Assembly: GCA_950022295.1 (NCBI GenBank) | Contig: OX465598.1 | Location: 171,200,001-171,264,000 of the forward strand | DNA from: Bromus sterilis | Lineage: Eukaryota; Streptophyta; Magnoliopsida; Poales; Poaceae | Direction: 5' to 3' | DNA: 64,000 nt | Shown here: in pieces, positions 24,478 to 37,058 of the stretch | How the letters are laid out: the number at the start of each line of letters is the position of its first letter | How positions within the stretch are numbered: the stretch's first letter is position 1 | The notes under the pieces: model-generated | The model's input: only the letters and a program-made list of their open reading frames with translations | Database searches by the model: none | What the model was told of the DNA's origin: nothing | Made by a program: the position numbers and the translations under genes

Positions 24478-24482
24478 GGTGA

Positions 24483-24596
24483 ACGCAATGTTGAGTGAAC
24501 TAGTGTGCAGGTCTTTGCCCATTCTTTGCAAAAATTTAATAAACATCAGGAAGAGTGCAATTATCAAAATCAATTTCTTAGCTATTAATAAAAGCT
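24483..24596 (-). pseudogene. A4 gag remnant, piece 2
   Basis: This continues the minus-strand family A gag after removal of element C. It encodes a FLQRMGKDLHTSSLNIAF-like motif, matching FLQRMAKDPHTSTLNVAF of A3. It ends at aagct (24592-24596), the duplication flanking element B. Beyond B the same frame continues at 53077. Confidence 0.8.
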
Positions 24597-27500
24597 TGTC
24601 ACAATCCGAACTTAGTTATGTGCTAGGGTTAGGTGGTCACTTTGCTTCATGTAAAAAAATTCAAAAGGAAATTGAATTGGGGAAAAGAAAAGCCCCAAAT
24701 GAATTTAATTCAATCGGCCAGACAAAAAGTGCTTTCAAAAATTCCTCTGTTATTTTTGAAAAGTCTTATAAATATGCATGATCACATTTAAAGTGAAGTG
24801 GGTCCCACTACATGCACCATGATTTTTCAAAAATTCCAAACAGGGCTTGGAAATTAAATAAAAACCCTATTTGAATTTCAAATATCACCAAAACTTGGGA
24901 GTGGATTTTATTATGTCACATAAGGCCATATTAAAGTTTTGGGATTTTACAAAATGCCTTGGTATTTATTTACTAGAGCAAACAAATTACAGAAAAAACA
25001 TAAGAAAACAGAAAGAAAAGAAAGAGGAAAGGAGACCCACCCACCTAGCCACTTACCCAGCAGCCTGGCCCGGCCCACCTCTTCCTGTCGTCTTCGTCCC
25101 CTCGCCCCTAAGCTGCTCGGTGTCGAGCAGGGGACGCGCCGACGCCACCGCGGCACATCCAGGTCACCTCAGGCCTTCTGGGCGCGCCACGACGACGCCA
25201 GAGCACGCCTTCATCTCCCCCCTCGACGTTCACTCTACCCCCTCTCTTTCTCTCTCTCCCTCTCTCGCAAAATCGACGCTGCCAAGTAGCTCGTCGTCGC
25301 CGACCACCGTGAGCCCGCGTGGCCACCGGCTCATTTTTTATGCACCATCGTGTCCAGAAGACCCACAGTGGAGCGTTTCGTTGATTCGCGCCTTCAGTTC
25401 GAGCCGGGCTCCACCAGAGACGACGTCTGCTTTGCCATCTCACCGCCGGCCACCGTGGAACTCCGACGAGGAATTCGTCACCGGCGCAGCTCCTCCGGCC
25501 TCGACGACCCCGCCGTTCGCTCCGGGGTGAGCTCCCCGTCATTTCGCCCCTCCCCACGCTTCTCCCCGTGCCCCTGTTGCTGTTTCCACCTGAGCCCGAG
25601 CCCGGCCTCCACACCCTCTTGTCACCGGCGTGCTCTCCGGCCGCCCCAAGGTCACTGGTGTGCCCCGCTGGATGCGCACGCTCGAGGGCTTCCGTATGGT
25701 GCCCCTCTCAATCCCCCTGGTGGGCTGGAGCGTTACTCCGGCGAAGCGCCGCCGTGACCTGTGGTCACCGGCGGTTAGCCGCCGGCCGGTTCGACCATTA
25801 GGGCACTAACCACCTATAACCCTAGGCCACTAACAGTGGGCCCAGGCTCCTTAATCCCTCTGCTTAATTAAAATTTAACAGAGATTAACACCCTATGACA
25901 CTGACAAGGGGACCCCACCAGTCAGAGTCCCCCCCACGTCAGCTTGACCTCATGCTGATGCAATAAAGCCTCTGTCCAATTTAAAAGAAATTCGAAAAAA
26001 ATCCAAAAAATCAGTTAAACTTTGGAAATTCATAGAAAATTCATCCTAACTCCAAATTAAACAAATAATATATGAAAAATTATCAGAATAATGCAAGGAT
26101 TATGAATATACAATTTTCTTTTATATTTGACCATTTTAACCCGTTTATCGTCAGCAAGGCAAGAAAATCCCCATTAATCATGTCGATAAAATCCCACTTC
26201 CCTCTTAGTGTCGCTTATGCGTTGTTTAGGATGTTACCATGATACGTTTCTACTGTATTACCCATTCCGATGCATGGCCTATAATTTTGTCACAGTAGTA
26301 ACCAAACCACAATCGTAGTAGACGTAGGAGTTAATTGATATCATGTGGCCTCTGCAACTGTTACTTCTTATTGCATGCTTAGAGTTACAATGAGGTTACT
26401 CTTTTGTGAGTCGGGATGGTAGTGATCATGTTGGTGATGGTGGAAATGTGTTGGTGAACTTGACCTAAATAAGGTGAACGATGAGAGGCTGTGTAGGAGT
26501 AAACAGTGGATTGTCTCGTTGAACACCACCTTAAGCCCGAGTTCTTGTATGGTAATCCAAGACAAAGAGTACAACCACACATTGGGCTCACTGACCCCTC
26601 TCGACCTATTAACTCACCCCGATCCAAGTCCAGGAGTCACACCTAGTTCGGGTTTTTTCCATTCGGCATATGCATAGAAAGATAAAGGAAATGAAATGTG
26701 GAATTCATGGTAGGGCTTGTAGCACATGGCTTGTCAAGCGGAGAACCATCCATCGAGGTGGGCTTGTCAGTTGTGCCTACATGGTTTGAGTCACTGAATG
26801 GAAATTCGCCCGGAATTCCAGTTGGGTTTGAAACTCAGATAGTTGACTCCTTGGACTAGAACGATGCCATGAGGTAAGTGTCGTGGTAAACATCCTCGCC
26901 GACACCCCTTGAATGGTGACGAGTACTTGGCGGTAACTGATGGTCATGTGTGTAGCAGTACACCCCTGCAGGGTTAATAAACTATTCGAATAGCCGTGTC
27001 CGTGGTCATGGACTACTTGGTTATCTGTGCTTGATTATTAGACAACTTCAACGGATACTTTAAAAACTTCCAAGATAAGTGTGAGTGCTATGGCGTGCTT
27101 TCTTGTGGGAAGTCGAGGAAGGCACCATACTAGCCAAGTCAAAGCTGGCACCTCTGCATTGAAACCCCACCTCCCTTTGCCTTGATACTTGAGCATGAGT
27201 AGTATAGTTCCTACGTAAGTCTTGATGAGTACGACTTTGTACTCACTTTTGCTTATTTATGTTTTTAGATGAATCCACTGACCCTGATGGTGGCTTATTC
27301 TTGGATCTCGACGACTGATCAAAGTAGTGTAGTCCCAGACAGAGGTCTGGTCCCTCGTGGAGGGCTTGTTTATAAATAAGGTTTCTCTAAGCCATTTGTT
27401 AAACTTGTCTGTACTCAGACCTAAGTTGCTTCCGCTTGAATGATGTAATGTTGGATCACAGTCTTGTGATCTCTTTGTGTACTCTATATAAGCCAATAAA

Positions 27501-28044
27501 GTTGTAAACTTTGTAGAGTTCATGCAATTTGTACCTGCTGTTTACACTGGTCATGTATGCTGTATGTATGATTATAACGTGCATGTCTTAGTGTGGGGTT
27601 CGATAACTTAGTTGTGTTCTTGCCGGCGGTCTTTTATAGACTAAGTGGCCCTTAGATGTGCGCATCTTGGGGCATCGCGATGCGATTGCTCGTGACTATA
27701 TCACGTGGCACACTTTGTTGTATGATTGAGGCCGCCCGAGATCTCGACTAGGTGATCGGGCTGGAGATCTTTTATGTAAGTGTTATAATTCAATCGAGAA
27801 TATGGTTGAGGCGACTTGTCTATGAGTATGTTATTTCCACCCATAATCATTGAGACTTGTGAGCGGATGATGAGGACCCACCTCAGTTGATCATCCAGCC
27901 TAGATGGGATGCCCCTCATGTTCGATGCTTTCTGAGAGTGTTCCGTGCTTGGCCTTGTCTGCTTAGACAAGTGGGTACGACTCTCGGCTCTCCATATGAT
28001 TGAACTATGACAGGAATTACATATGTGTATCCCGGGTCCCGACA
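24597..28044 (+). repeat. B 5' LTR
   Basis: A 3448-bp LTR beginning TGTCACAATCC and ending CCCGACA. The first 500 bp are AT-rich; 25050-25800 is GC-rich with 'shadow' ORFs on both strands. A TATATAA with a following AATAAA lies at 27485-27500. Compared with the 3' LTR it lacks about 260 bp near 26140 (sequence equal to roughly 44395-44655) and a 78-bp stretch equal to about 45622-45699. Confidence 0.9.
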
Positions 28045-28720
28045 GACTTGGTATCAGAGCAGGACTGACTGTAGGATTATCAGCCTTGGTCGAAGTCGAC
28101 TCTAGTCTTCTATAGTTATATAGTTACTCTGGGAATATAAGGGAACAACTTAAGTCTTCTTTTTTCTCCTTACCCTCATCGTTCTGAGTTCTGAGTCACC
28201 CTCATCTTTTTCACCGGGAAGATAGGACTAGGCTCATCTATGTCTTACTAGAACATCTCGTTGATTGCTTCCTTGTAGCCTTAGGAACGTTGTGTTCGGT
28301 TGTTTAGAGTCTTTGTGCTTCCAGTTTTGGACTTCTTATGTAAGTGCTATTGAAATGTTGTGGGGATTTCTATTTCTCTTGCAATTACAACCGTTATGCT
28401 GTCCGAGTCATTCCGGGTTTCTTCATAATCTGATGCAGTTGCAAAATCCTTCTCCCCGTTTTGGATGTCTTTCCAGAAGATTTGTTAGGTGGCATACCCG
28501 ACAGTTCCATAGTGTTTGTTGTAGGTTTTCTTCTAGAAACCTATATTGATGCATTTGCAGTTCTTCCTCCCACTTTAGATGTCTTCTAGCCAGAATAACC
28601 GCACGAACCATCGTGTTGGGGTACTTTGCTACTCTAACATATCTGTTGTAGGCCCTAGTAAGCCACGGTCATCCTCTAAGAAAACTATCTAGTAATCCAA
28701 CCCCTTAAATCTAGCCACCC
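28045..28720 (+). other. B primer site, leader and gag start remnant
   Basis: TGGTATCAGAGC (28049-28060) is a perfect match to the tRNA-Met-type primer site. The next 500 bp have no convincing ORF. An ATG at 28579 opens a 37-codon frame (MSSSQNNRTN, ending at 28692) that may be the first part of gag. Thereafter the sequence goes almost directly into RT, so about 2 kb of gag and protease has been lost. Confidence 0.6.
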
Positions 28721-29556
28721 AACAGATGTGTAGAATTCATTGTAGATCTTATGCCAGGAATCGCCCCAATTTCAAGACACCCATACAAAATGGCCCCACA
28801 TGAGTTAGCTGAGCTTAAAATACAACTTGAATCTTTGTAGGAAAAATGCTTCATCCGTCCTAGCTCATCTCCATGGGGATGCCCCGTTCTGTTCGTAACG
28901 AAGAAAGATGGAATAGAAAGGATGTGCGTAGACTATCGCCCGCTAAATCTAGCGACGATAAAGAACAAGTACCCACTTCCCAGGATCAATGGTCTTTATG
29001 ATCAACTTGCCGGATACTCTGTCTTCTCCAAGATGGATTTGAGATTAGGCTATCATCAAATCAAAATCAGAAACAAGGACATTCCAAAAATGGCTTTCAC
29101 TACTCGTTATGGTCTTTACGAGTACACCGTCATGTCTTTTGGTTTAACTAATGCCCCCGCCACATTCTCGTGCTTGATGAATTCAATCTTCATGGAGTAC
29201 TTAGATAAATTTGTTGTAGTTTATCTTGATGACGTTCTCCTCTACTTGAAGAACGAAGAAGAGCACGCAGAACATCTTAGGCTGGTATTGATGAAACTTC
29301 GGGAGCACCGCCTTTATGCCAAGTTCTCCAAGTGCGAATTTTGGCTACCAGAAGTGACCTACTTAGGCGACGTGATTTCTGCAAAAGGCATTGATGTGAA
29401 TCCCGAGAGAGTTCAGGCCGTCCTTGATTGACTCCACCTGAATCAGTTAAGAAAGTTAGGAGTTTTCTTGGCTTAGCAAGCTATTGTCGCCGCTTCGTTG
29501 AGAACTTCTCAAAAGTTGCCAAGCCTCGAACTGAACTCCTCAAGAAAGATAAGAAA
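28721..29556 (+). pseudogene. B reverse transcriptase, part 1
   Basis: One frame begins at the pre-RT segment (IVDLMPGIAPIS) and includes the fingers motif RPSSSPWG, then MCVDYRPLN, TRYGLYEYTVMSFGLTNAP, and the catalytic YLDD in VVVYLDDVLLY, followed by EFWLPEVTYLG. The frame is interrupted by TAG at 28838-28840 and by TGA at 29429-29431 (where a Trp is usual before the TPP motif). It ends where solo LTR F was inserted, at the target duplication agaaa (29552-29556). RT copies the element RNA into cDNA. The type is that of Tekay/Del chromoviruses. The same frame resumes at 41037. Confidence 0.9.
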
Positions 29557-30151
29557 TGTTGGAGATATGCCCTAGAGGAAATCATGTTAAGATGTTATCT
29601 CCTTATGTATTCATCAGTTATTTGTATTGTCCTTGAACATCATCACTGATATGTATCAATAAGTATGTGACTTGTTTGTGAGACTATATATTCTATGATG
29701 ATTGTTCTAATGGTCCCTAGTTGATAAGGTTATGCGGACACATATCCTTGACTAGTATATGATTCGATTGATGACTATGTTTCACAAGTCATGAGCATGG
29801 AGATGCTACCGATAGTATGAACTTAGTGATGGGATCACTGAGTTGGATAGAGACTCACTTTGAGACACAGCGAGATACTGTCATCTGTTAGTCTCAATAC
29901 AATGTATATACCATGTCCTAGACCTGAGGCCCTCGCATGTTCTCGGGATGAGGAATGACTCACTTAGGGACTATCAAACGCTACACCGTAACTGGGTAGT
30001 TATAAAGGTAGGTTACGGGTGAGTCATGATACATGCCGCGAGACATGGTTGATCAAGATGGGATTTTCCCCTCCACATTGGAGAGATATTCTCTGGGCCC
30101 TCTCGAGTGATAAAATTCAGAAAGCATGGCCATGCGATATGGGTTAAGTGT

Positions 30152-31632
30152 TGATGACCCTCAACGTAAAGGGATCTATTGTAGAGTTTTCGATAAGTAA
30201 GAGTGTCAAACCCAACGAGGAGCGAAAGGTATTGATAGGTGATTTTGGATAAGGAATAACTGCAAGCACTGAAAGATAACTTTTTAGGGGTTTTCGGTAT
30301 AAGCAACAATAGGATAAAAGGAAGCAAAGTAAATAGTACTGAGGAGTAGCAAGTGGACCAATCATTTTGAGCAAAGGATAAGCCTGGCAATAGAACTTAT
30401 AAAGAGTGAAGCGTTCTTGAGGACACATGGAGAGGTAGTCACGTGCTTTCGCCATACTCCGTATTGATAACAAGTGTTGTGCTGATAAGTGTTGAGTGGG
30501 TGGATCTATGCTAGCACGCCTTCTAGATTAAGATAAGTGCATTCTTATGATTAAACATCTTGCAAGCATCCACAAATACAAGATAGAAATTAAGGCAAAG
30601 CCTAACCACAACAATAAGATCAAGGATCCATTATTCCCTTGTGCAAAAGCGTGCAAACTGGGGTTCAGGTTTCTGTTACTGCGGCAACCCACCGTAAGCA
30701 TTCTCAATACACAATGTATTCCCCTAGGTCCTTAAGAAGGCGAAGTGTTGAGTGTTCGACTCACACAACACCATTAGGAAAATAACAACACAACTTAAAT
30801 ATCAAACAACACAAATTACTTCAACATCATATGACTACTAACAACTAGACTTCTCCCATGTCCTCAAGAACTAAAGTAACTACTCACAAGACATAAAAGA
30901 GATCATGATCAGAGGTGATAAATATATGGTAAACAATCTGGAGAGAGGATAGATAGTACGGATTCCAACAAAACTCAATAGCATTCACCACAAAGTAGTA
31001 ATCAACACCGGTAGAGTAGAGAGGATAGATAGTACGGATTACAACACAAGATGAACTTGTGAGGTGAGATTGGATTGTGGTGGAGATGGTGCTGATGCTG
31101 GGGATGATGTTGATGATGACCTCGATGATGCCCGTGACGATGGTGATGACGATGGCGATGATCTCCCCTTCCGGGAGGTGATCTCCTCGGCGGAATCTGC
31201 CCGCCGGAGAGCCCTTTTCTTCTTTGTAGGTTTCCGCCACGGAGCGGCGGCGGAACTCCGTGAAAGCTTCTTTTTTTAGGGTTTTCGCGTAACGAGGAGC
31301 CGGGAGTGGCCCTAGGGCTCCAAGCGCCCTCCCGGCGCGGCCAGGGGTGGGGCCGCGCCAGGTGGCCCCCCTCTGGCCCCTCTTCGGCGAGTCTTCGTGA
31401 ATCTCCTGGAAAATACCCCCCGGCGATTTTCAGGTAATTTGGAGGTATTCTTCTTCAGCAACTCAGCGTCCACTTTTTACCGCTGAATCCTGCGTCTGCT
31501 GCTTCGGCACCGGAAAGTTGCAACCTGTGTAAAATAAGCCAAAACAACATAAGAACATCATCGCAATGTGAAATATATCAATGAATAAGGATGAATTATG
31601 ATATAAAATAGTGATGCAATTTGGACGTATCA
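30152..31632 (-). repeat. E 3' LTR
   Basis: Minus-strand TGATACGTCC (31632) to GGGTCATCA (30152), 1481 bp. It has a GAT-rich simple-sequence stretch at about 31080-31160 and a GC-rich stretch at 31290-31380. A segment of about 20 bp that carries the TATA box in the 5' LTR (39911-39930) is missing here near 31290, between short 'ggag' repeats. Confidence 0.9.
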
Positions 31633-33285
31633 ACTCCCCCAAGCTTAGACCTCGCTTGTCCCCAAGCGAAAACTGAGCTCGGTAAACCTGTCCACAAGTT
31701 TAGAGAGTGAAGTGTCGATAAATAAAATACGGACAAGAAGCATCATGATCTTTTCACCAAACTCAAACATCCTAAACAGAAATCTCCAACTCATAAAGCC
31801 CTTATGAAAGAGTAATAACAAGTATAATCAAAAGTAGGGCTAAGGAAACTCATCAAATCATCGCAAACATGTCCTTTGGTCAAGAACAACTAATAGCTTT
31901 TACCTTTTCTCTTTCTCTTTATATTTTGAAGAGATAATTTGGAACTTTTTTGAAAGAACAAGCTATTAGTCATGAAGTGGAAATGCTAACACAAAGGAAG
32001 ATGTTTGCTTGGCAAATGCTTTTGCAAACAACTTACTTATCAAGAGATAATGTCAACAATGATATGGCATGGCAAAACTTTAATGCAACATTATATGGAT
32101 GAATCCTCATCAGCATCAAGTTTCTGTTCTCTCTGGGAAAGGAGGAAGTAGGGAAAACTGACTCAACATAAAAGTAAAGGAAAAAGCCTTGTTAAAGGCA
32201 AGCAGGGAGAACTCAAGTGCTATACTTAAATGAAACAGAATGAAAACAAGTTTTGAGAGGTGCATGATTTGTCAACGAATGCTAATAGGTAACTCAATTG
32301 CTTCTCAGATTGGACAAGTTTCGAGGAACGGCTCCCAAACGGGGACGATCACATCCCCACAATCTCCTTTGTTTATCACTGCCAAAGTTTTCTGATTTCT
32401 CATGAACAAAGCGTGAAGGAGGGTTTGTTTGTTATATTATCTTTTGTGAGCTGGGCGCACTCATGCCAGTTCCTCCTTGTATTAGGGGTTTGCAGATTAG
32501 ACATGCAATCCCGAGGTAAAACTTGTCCAACTTAAGAAGGTCATGAGTTAACTACTACTTCCTCATGAGCTAAAACAGGGGCACAAAATAGAAGACTTTG
32601 AACATCTAAGGATAACACAAAAATTCTATGCTTTAGGAGTGGTAGTGGAATACCACGAATAGGAAGGTATGATGTACTCATATGGAAGATACTGGTTTCA
32701 GGGTATGGATGCACAAGCAGAATTCCGCTTAGTACAGAGGTTTGGCTAGCAAAGGCTTTGAGAGAACAAACAATTGATGATGACTTGGATGCAAAGCAAT
32801 ATAAAGCATAAACATTAAAACAAGAATAGCACATCAAGTTGTCTTCCTTGTCAACATAACACTACAAGCATAATAACAAAGAGGGTTTTGGCTATGTCGC
32901 TACTTTGAGAAAAATAACATGCTTGTTGTCATGACCAAAGCTATGTTTGCCAAGATTAAATAAAGTTTTCAAAGCCATACCTAATATAAGGTCAATACTC
33001 CCATAAGAATCATCATGAGGTCGATTGCGTGAAGAGAATACCGAGTGAAGCGAAGGGATCAATAGACTTCTCATTAATATTCCATCATAGACGACTCCAC
33101 ACTCACGGATACATAACTCTCCAAAAAGGAGTGATAGATCTCAATGCAAAAACCTATTTTATAAGATAACTTCCCTAGACATGATACGACTCTACTTGAA
33201 TCTAAAAGACATAGATAAAGATAAAAATACCGGGCACTCCCCCAAGCTTGGAACAAGCTAAGGGAATGCCATTACCCAAGGAGAT
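31633..33285 (-). other. E 3' non-coding region and polypurine tract
   Basis: AAGCTTGGGGGAGT on the minus strand (31633-31646) is the polypurine tract next to the 3' LTR. The remaining 1.6 kb upstream holds no frame I would call a gene. Several CAAGCTT/AAGCTTG phrases occur, including one at about 33241-33250 ('cccaagcttg'), which looks like a second polypurine-type site. Confidence 0.65.
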
Positions 33286-33791
33286 TTACTCCTCATTCTT
33301 GTTCTTGTCGGTCACGTACTCCTTGGCGAAGCTCTTCCAAGGGAGCTGTTCTCCAGTCTCAAAGGACATTCCCGTCTCCAAGATCCTGCACTCAGCACCC
33401 AAACCCATGCGCAGAAACTATAGTTGATACTCACAGTTCTGGTTCTGCAGATCATTGATCTGTGCTTGGAGCCCATAAACTTTTTCTTCTAGTACGGCCA
33501 AACTTGACCACATCTCCTTCATCTCCTTCTTGTGGGAAGCCTCTATCTCGTTCATGATGTCGAAGTTAGCTTCAACACCATGCTCCACCATCTTCTTGAA
33601 CTTGAAGACCTCATGTTCCACCTCCTTCAGCCGCTCCTCGGTGCTCCCCTCCTTGACTGATCCCTTCAGATCCTCCTTGTGGAAGTCACCGTCCTCCACA
33701 CGAAGGATCTGGGGTGCTTCTTCACCTCATCGAGGTAAGGATTGATGACGTTGATGACGAACTTGTCCTTGGGGGAACTTGGGGAAGCCAT
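33286..33791 (-). pseudogene. E third ORF: coiled-coil protein, broken
   Basis: The likely start is the ATG at 33791 (MASPSSPKDKFVINVIN). A frameshift near 33700 leads into a long charged frame (EDGDFHKEDLKG onward, 33418-33699) with heptad-like Leu/Met/Val spacing from about EERLKEVEHEVF to LQAQINDLQNQ. A TAG at 33418-33420 interrupts it, and the same frame continues to TAA at 33286-33288. The expected length is about 168 residues. No enzyme motif is seen and no membrane segment. I recall similar third ORFs downstream of pol in cereal Athila-type elements, with unknown role. A TATA-like box lies about 97 bp upstream of the ATG, which suggests separate transcription. Confidence 0.65.
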
Positions 33792-34099
33792 GGCACTTAG
33801 GTCTTGCTGAAAGTTTTCCTGGCAGAAACAACTCAAAAAGAAAACACACGAAATCGCGAGATACGTTGCCGGAACGATCCGGGCAAATATATAGCAAAAA
33901 TCAGGTCAAAGAGGAGTCGGAGACGGGCTCCGGGGTGCCCAGGCGACCTCCCGGCGCGGCCAGGGGGGCGCCTGGGCCCCCTGGAGCTGGTCTCCGGCTC
34001 CACTTAGGCCTCAAATTTTCTATATTTTGCAAAAAACTCATAATCTGGAACTTGTATGGCGGTTTCGCGATGTTTCCTTACCGTAATACATACCTTTCC
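33792..34099 (-). promoter_or_regulatory. Possible internal promoter for E third ORF
   Basis: Between the end of pol and the third ORF lie 308 bp. On the minus strand they hold a GC-rich block (33930-34010) that resembles the GC-rich block of the element's own LTR, then CTATATATTT (TATATA at 33888-33893), then the ATG at 33791. The order of GC-rich block and TATA differs from the LTR, so this is a candidate promoter, not a proven one. Confidence 0.4.
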
Positions 34100-37058
34100 T
34101 TATTCTGCTTCTGCTGGTGTCTGGAACAGGGCTGCAACATGTTCTTCATGAGATTTTGTGAATACGAAATCCACATCCACATTGACAGGATCTCCTGCTA
34201 TGTAATGCTTAAGTCTTTGCCCATTCACCACTTGAGGTTTGGTGCCTTCAAAATTGTTAATCTTGATTGCACCTGAGCGGTAGACTTCCTCAATATGAAA
34301 TGGCCCTTCCCACCTGGAAAGTAGTTTACCTGGAGAAAACCTGAAACGGGATCTAAACAACAAAACTTTATCACCAACATTAAATTCACGTTTCAGAATC
34401 CTCGTATCGTGCCACTTCTTTACCTTTTCCTTGAACATTTTAGCGCTCTCGTAAGCTTCACTTCTCCACTCATCTAGAGAAGTCAAGTTCATGAGACGCT
34501 TTTCACCAGCTAATTTCGGGTCAGCATTAAGCTCTCTAATATCCCAGAAAACTTTGTGTTCTAATTCTAATGGCAAATGGCAAGCCTTGCCATAGACCAT
34601 CTTATAGGGAGACATGCCCATGAGGTTTTTGTAAGCAGTTTCTATACGCCCACAAAGCATCTCCTAACTTATTTGACCAATCCTTTCTATTTCTATTGAC
34701 TGTCTTCTGTAAGATCAACTTGATCTCTCTATTGTTCAGATCAACTTTCCCAATAGTTTGAGGGTGGTACGGTGAAGAAATTCTATGATTGACATCATAC
34801 TTGGCTAAAGCCTTTCTAAAAGCTCCATGTGTAAAGTGCGAACCCCCATCAGTCATGAGGTACTTGGGTACTCCAAACCTAGGAGAAATTACATCCTTGA
34901 GCATTTTCAAAGATGTCTTGTGATCATTGCTTTCAGTGGGGATTGCTTCTACCCACTTGGTCACATAATCAACAACAACTAAAATGTGAGTGTACTTGTG
35001 TGAGGAAGGAAAAGGACCCATAAAATCAAAACCCCAGCAATCAAAAGGCTCAATCACTAGAGAGTAATTCATAGGCATCTCATTCCTTCTACTAATATTA
35101 CCAACTCTCTGACACTTATCACAGGATAAAACATAATTTCTAGGATCTTTAAAGAGAGTAGGCCAATAAAAACCTGATTGAAGAACCTTATGTGCGGTCC
35201 TCTCACCAGCATGATGTCCTCCATACGGACTGTCGTGACATTGTTTGAGAATGTCCTTTTGCTCGTGTTCCGGTACGCATCTTCTCACGATCCCATCTGG
35301 ACCTTCTTTGAAAAGATGTGGGTCATCCCAAAAGTAATGCCTCAAATCGTGGAAGAACTTCTTCCTTTGCAGAAATGTTAAACCTGGAGGCAAAAACTTT
35401 GCAACGATAAAGTTAGCATAATCTGCAAACCAAGGATCGGAGAGAGATTGTACTTTAACAACAGCTAGCTGTTCGTCTATAAAACTGTCGTTGACTGGAA
35501 TGAGATCATGCGTTATATCTTCCATCTTTGAAAGATTATCCGCCACCGGATTGTCTGCTCCTTTCCTATCGACAATCTGCAAATCAAATTCTTGAAGAAG
35601 GAGTACCCATCGGATGAGCCTTGGTTTGGCATCCTTTTTCTCCATAAGATACTTAATGGCAGCATGGTCAGTATGAACAATAATCTTAGAATCAACAATA
35701 TACTGCCTAAACTTATCACAAGCAAACACTACTGCTAAGAATTCCTTCTCAGTAGTAGCATAATTCTTTTGAGCACTATCAAGGGTTTTGCTAGCATAAG
35801 ATATACCATTCAACTTCTTATCAACCCTTTGTCCTAAAACAGCTCCAACAACAAAATCACTAGCATCACACATAATTTCAAAAGGTAAATTCCAATCAGG
35901 TGGTTGTACTATAGGAGCAGTTATTAAAGCTTTCTTAAGAACTTCGAAGGCTTCCTTATAATCTTCATCAAAAACAAAAGGAACGTCCTTCTGGAGAAGA
36001 TTAGTGAGGGGTCTCGAAGTCTTAGAAAAGTCTTTAATAAATCTTCTATAGAAACCAGCATGACCGAGAAAACTACGAATATCTTTGATGTCCCTTGGAT
36101 AGGGCATCCTTTCAATTGCTTCGATCTTGGCCCTGTCCACCTCAATTCCCCTCTCGGAAATCTTGTGGCCAAGAACAATTCCCTCGTTGACCATAAAGTG
36201 GCACTTCTCCCAGTTAAGCACCAGATTTGTCTCCTCACATCTCTGCAAAACTTTATTAAGGTTGTGGAGACAATGGTCAAAAGAGGTTCCATAGACGGAG
36301 AAATCGTCCATGAATACCTCCACAATTTCTTCGCAAAAACCATGAAAGATAACAGACATACACCTTTGAAAAGTAGCAGGGGCATTACATAAACCAAAAG
36401 GCATACGTCTGTAAGCATAAGTACCATAGGGACAAGTAAAAGTGGTCTTCTCTTGATCAACAGTGTTAACATGAATTTGAGAGAAGCCAGAATAACCATC
36501 AAGATAACAAAAATGAGTATTTTTGGATAACCTTTCAAGCATTTGGTCTATGAACGACAACAGGTAGTGGTCCTTCCTGGTTGCCTTGTTCAGCTTCCTG
36601 TAATCAATACACATTCTATATTCAATAATAATTCTCTGAGGTATTAGTTCATTCTTATCATTAGGAGCCACAGTTGTTCCTCCTTTCTTTGGAACACAAT
36701 GGACCGGGCTTACCCACTTACTATAAGCTATAGGGTAGATAATATCTGCGGCTAGAAGCTTGAGAATCTCAGTCCTTACAACATCCATCATTTTTGGATT
36801 CAACCGTCGTTGATGATCAACAACTGGTTTAGCATCAGGTTCAAGGTTGATGGTATGTTGACAAATAGACGGACTAATCCCCTTAAGGTCATCAAGGGTA
36901 TAGCCAATTGCACCTCGATGTTTGCGAAGTACTTCCAATAGACGCTCCTCTTCATACCCTGAAAGGTTAGAATTGATAATAACAGGATATACTTTCTTTT
37001 CATCCAAATAAGCATATTTGAGCGAATCGGGAAGAGGTTTAAGATCAAACACTGGATC
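34100..37058 (-). pseudogene. E pol: RT, RNase H, integrase (Athila type)
   Basis: From just after the stop at 37059-37061 one frame of 816 residues encodes RT (YRMCIDYRKLN near residue 145; catalytic FMDD near 247-250), the Athila hallmark CHFMVNEGIVLGH (near 284), and RNase H with D396, E435/E437, D462 and D505 in usual contexts. Integrase follows with an HHCC zinc domain (His near 606-614, Cys 644 and 647) and catalytic Asp 676 and Asp 735; the third catalytic position, normally Glu in a VELSN-like motif, is Asp (VDLNN). A frameshift near 34640 moves the end of integrase to another frame (34100-34660: YGKACHLPLELEH, then FSPGKLLSRWEGPF). The integrase change and the frameshift argue against activity. 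Confidence 0.92.

Noticed and set aside
24947..25801. Long overlapping ORFs on both strands in GC-rich DNA (also 43195-44073)
   Set aside because: They lie in the same place in both B LTRs, differ in frame integrity between copies and are open on both strands because of GC content. They are LTR sequence, not genes.
26385..26627. ORF seen in both B LTRs (also 44898-45116)
   Set aside because: Present in both only because the LTRs are duplicates; the 3' copy has a 24-bp in-frame loss and there is no recognisable protein.
30013..30473. Minus-strand ORFs similar to the start of the 37059-39032 frame
   Set aside because: The likeness arises because both lie in the LTRs of E. The real gag start is placed after the LTR at 38741.
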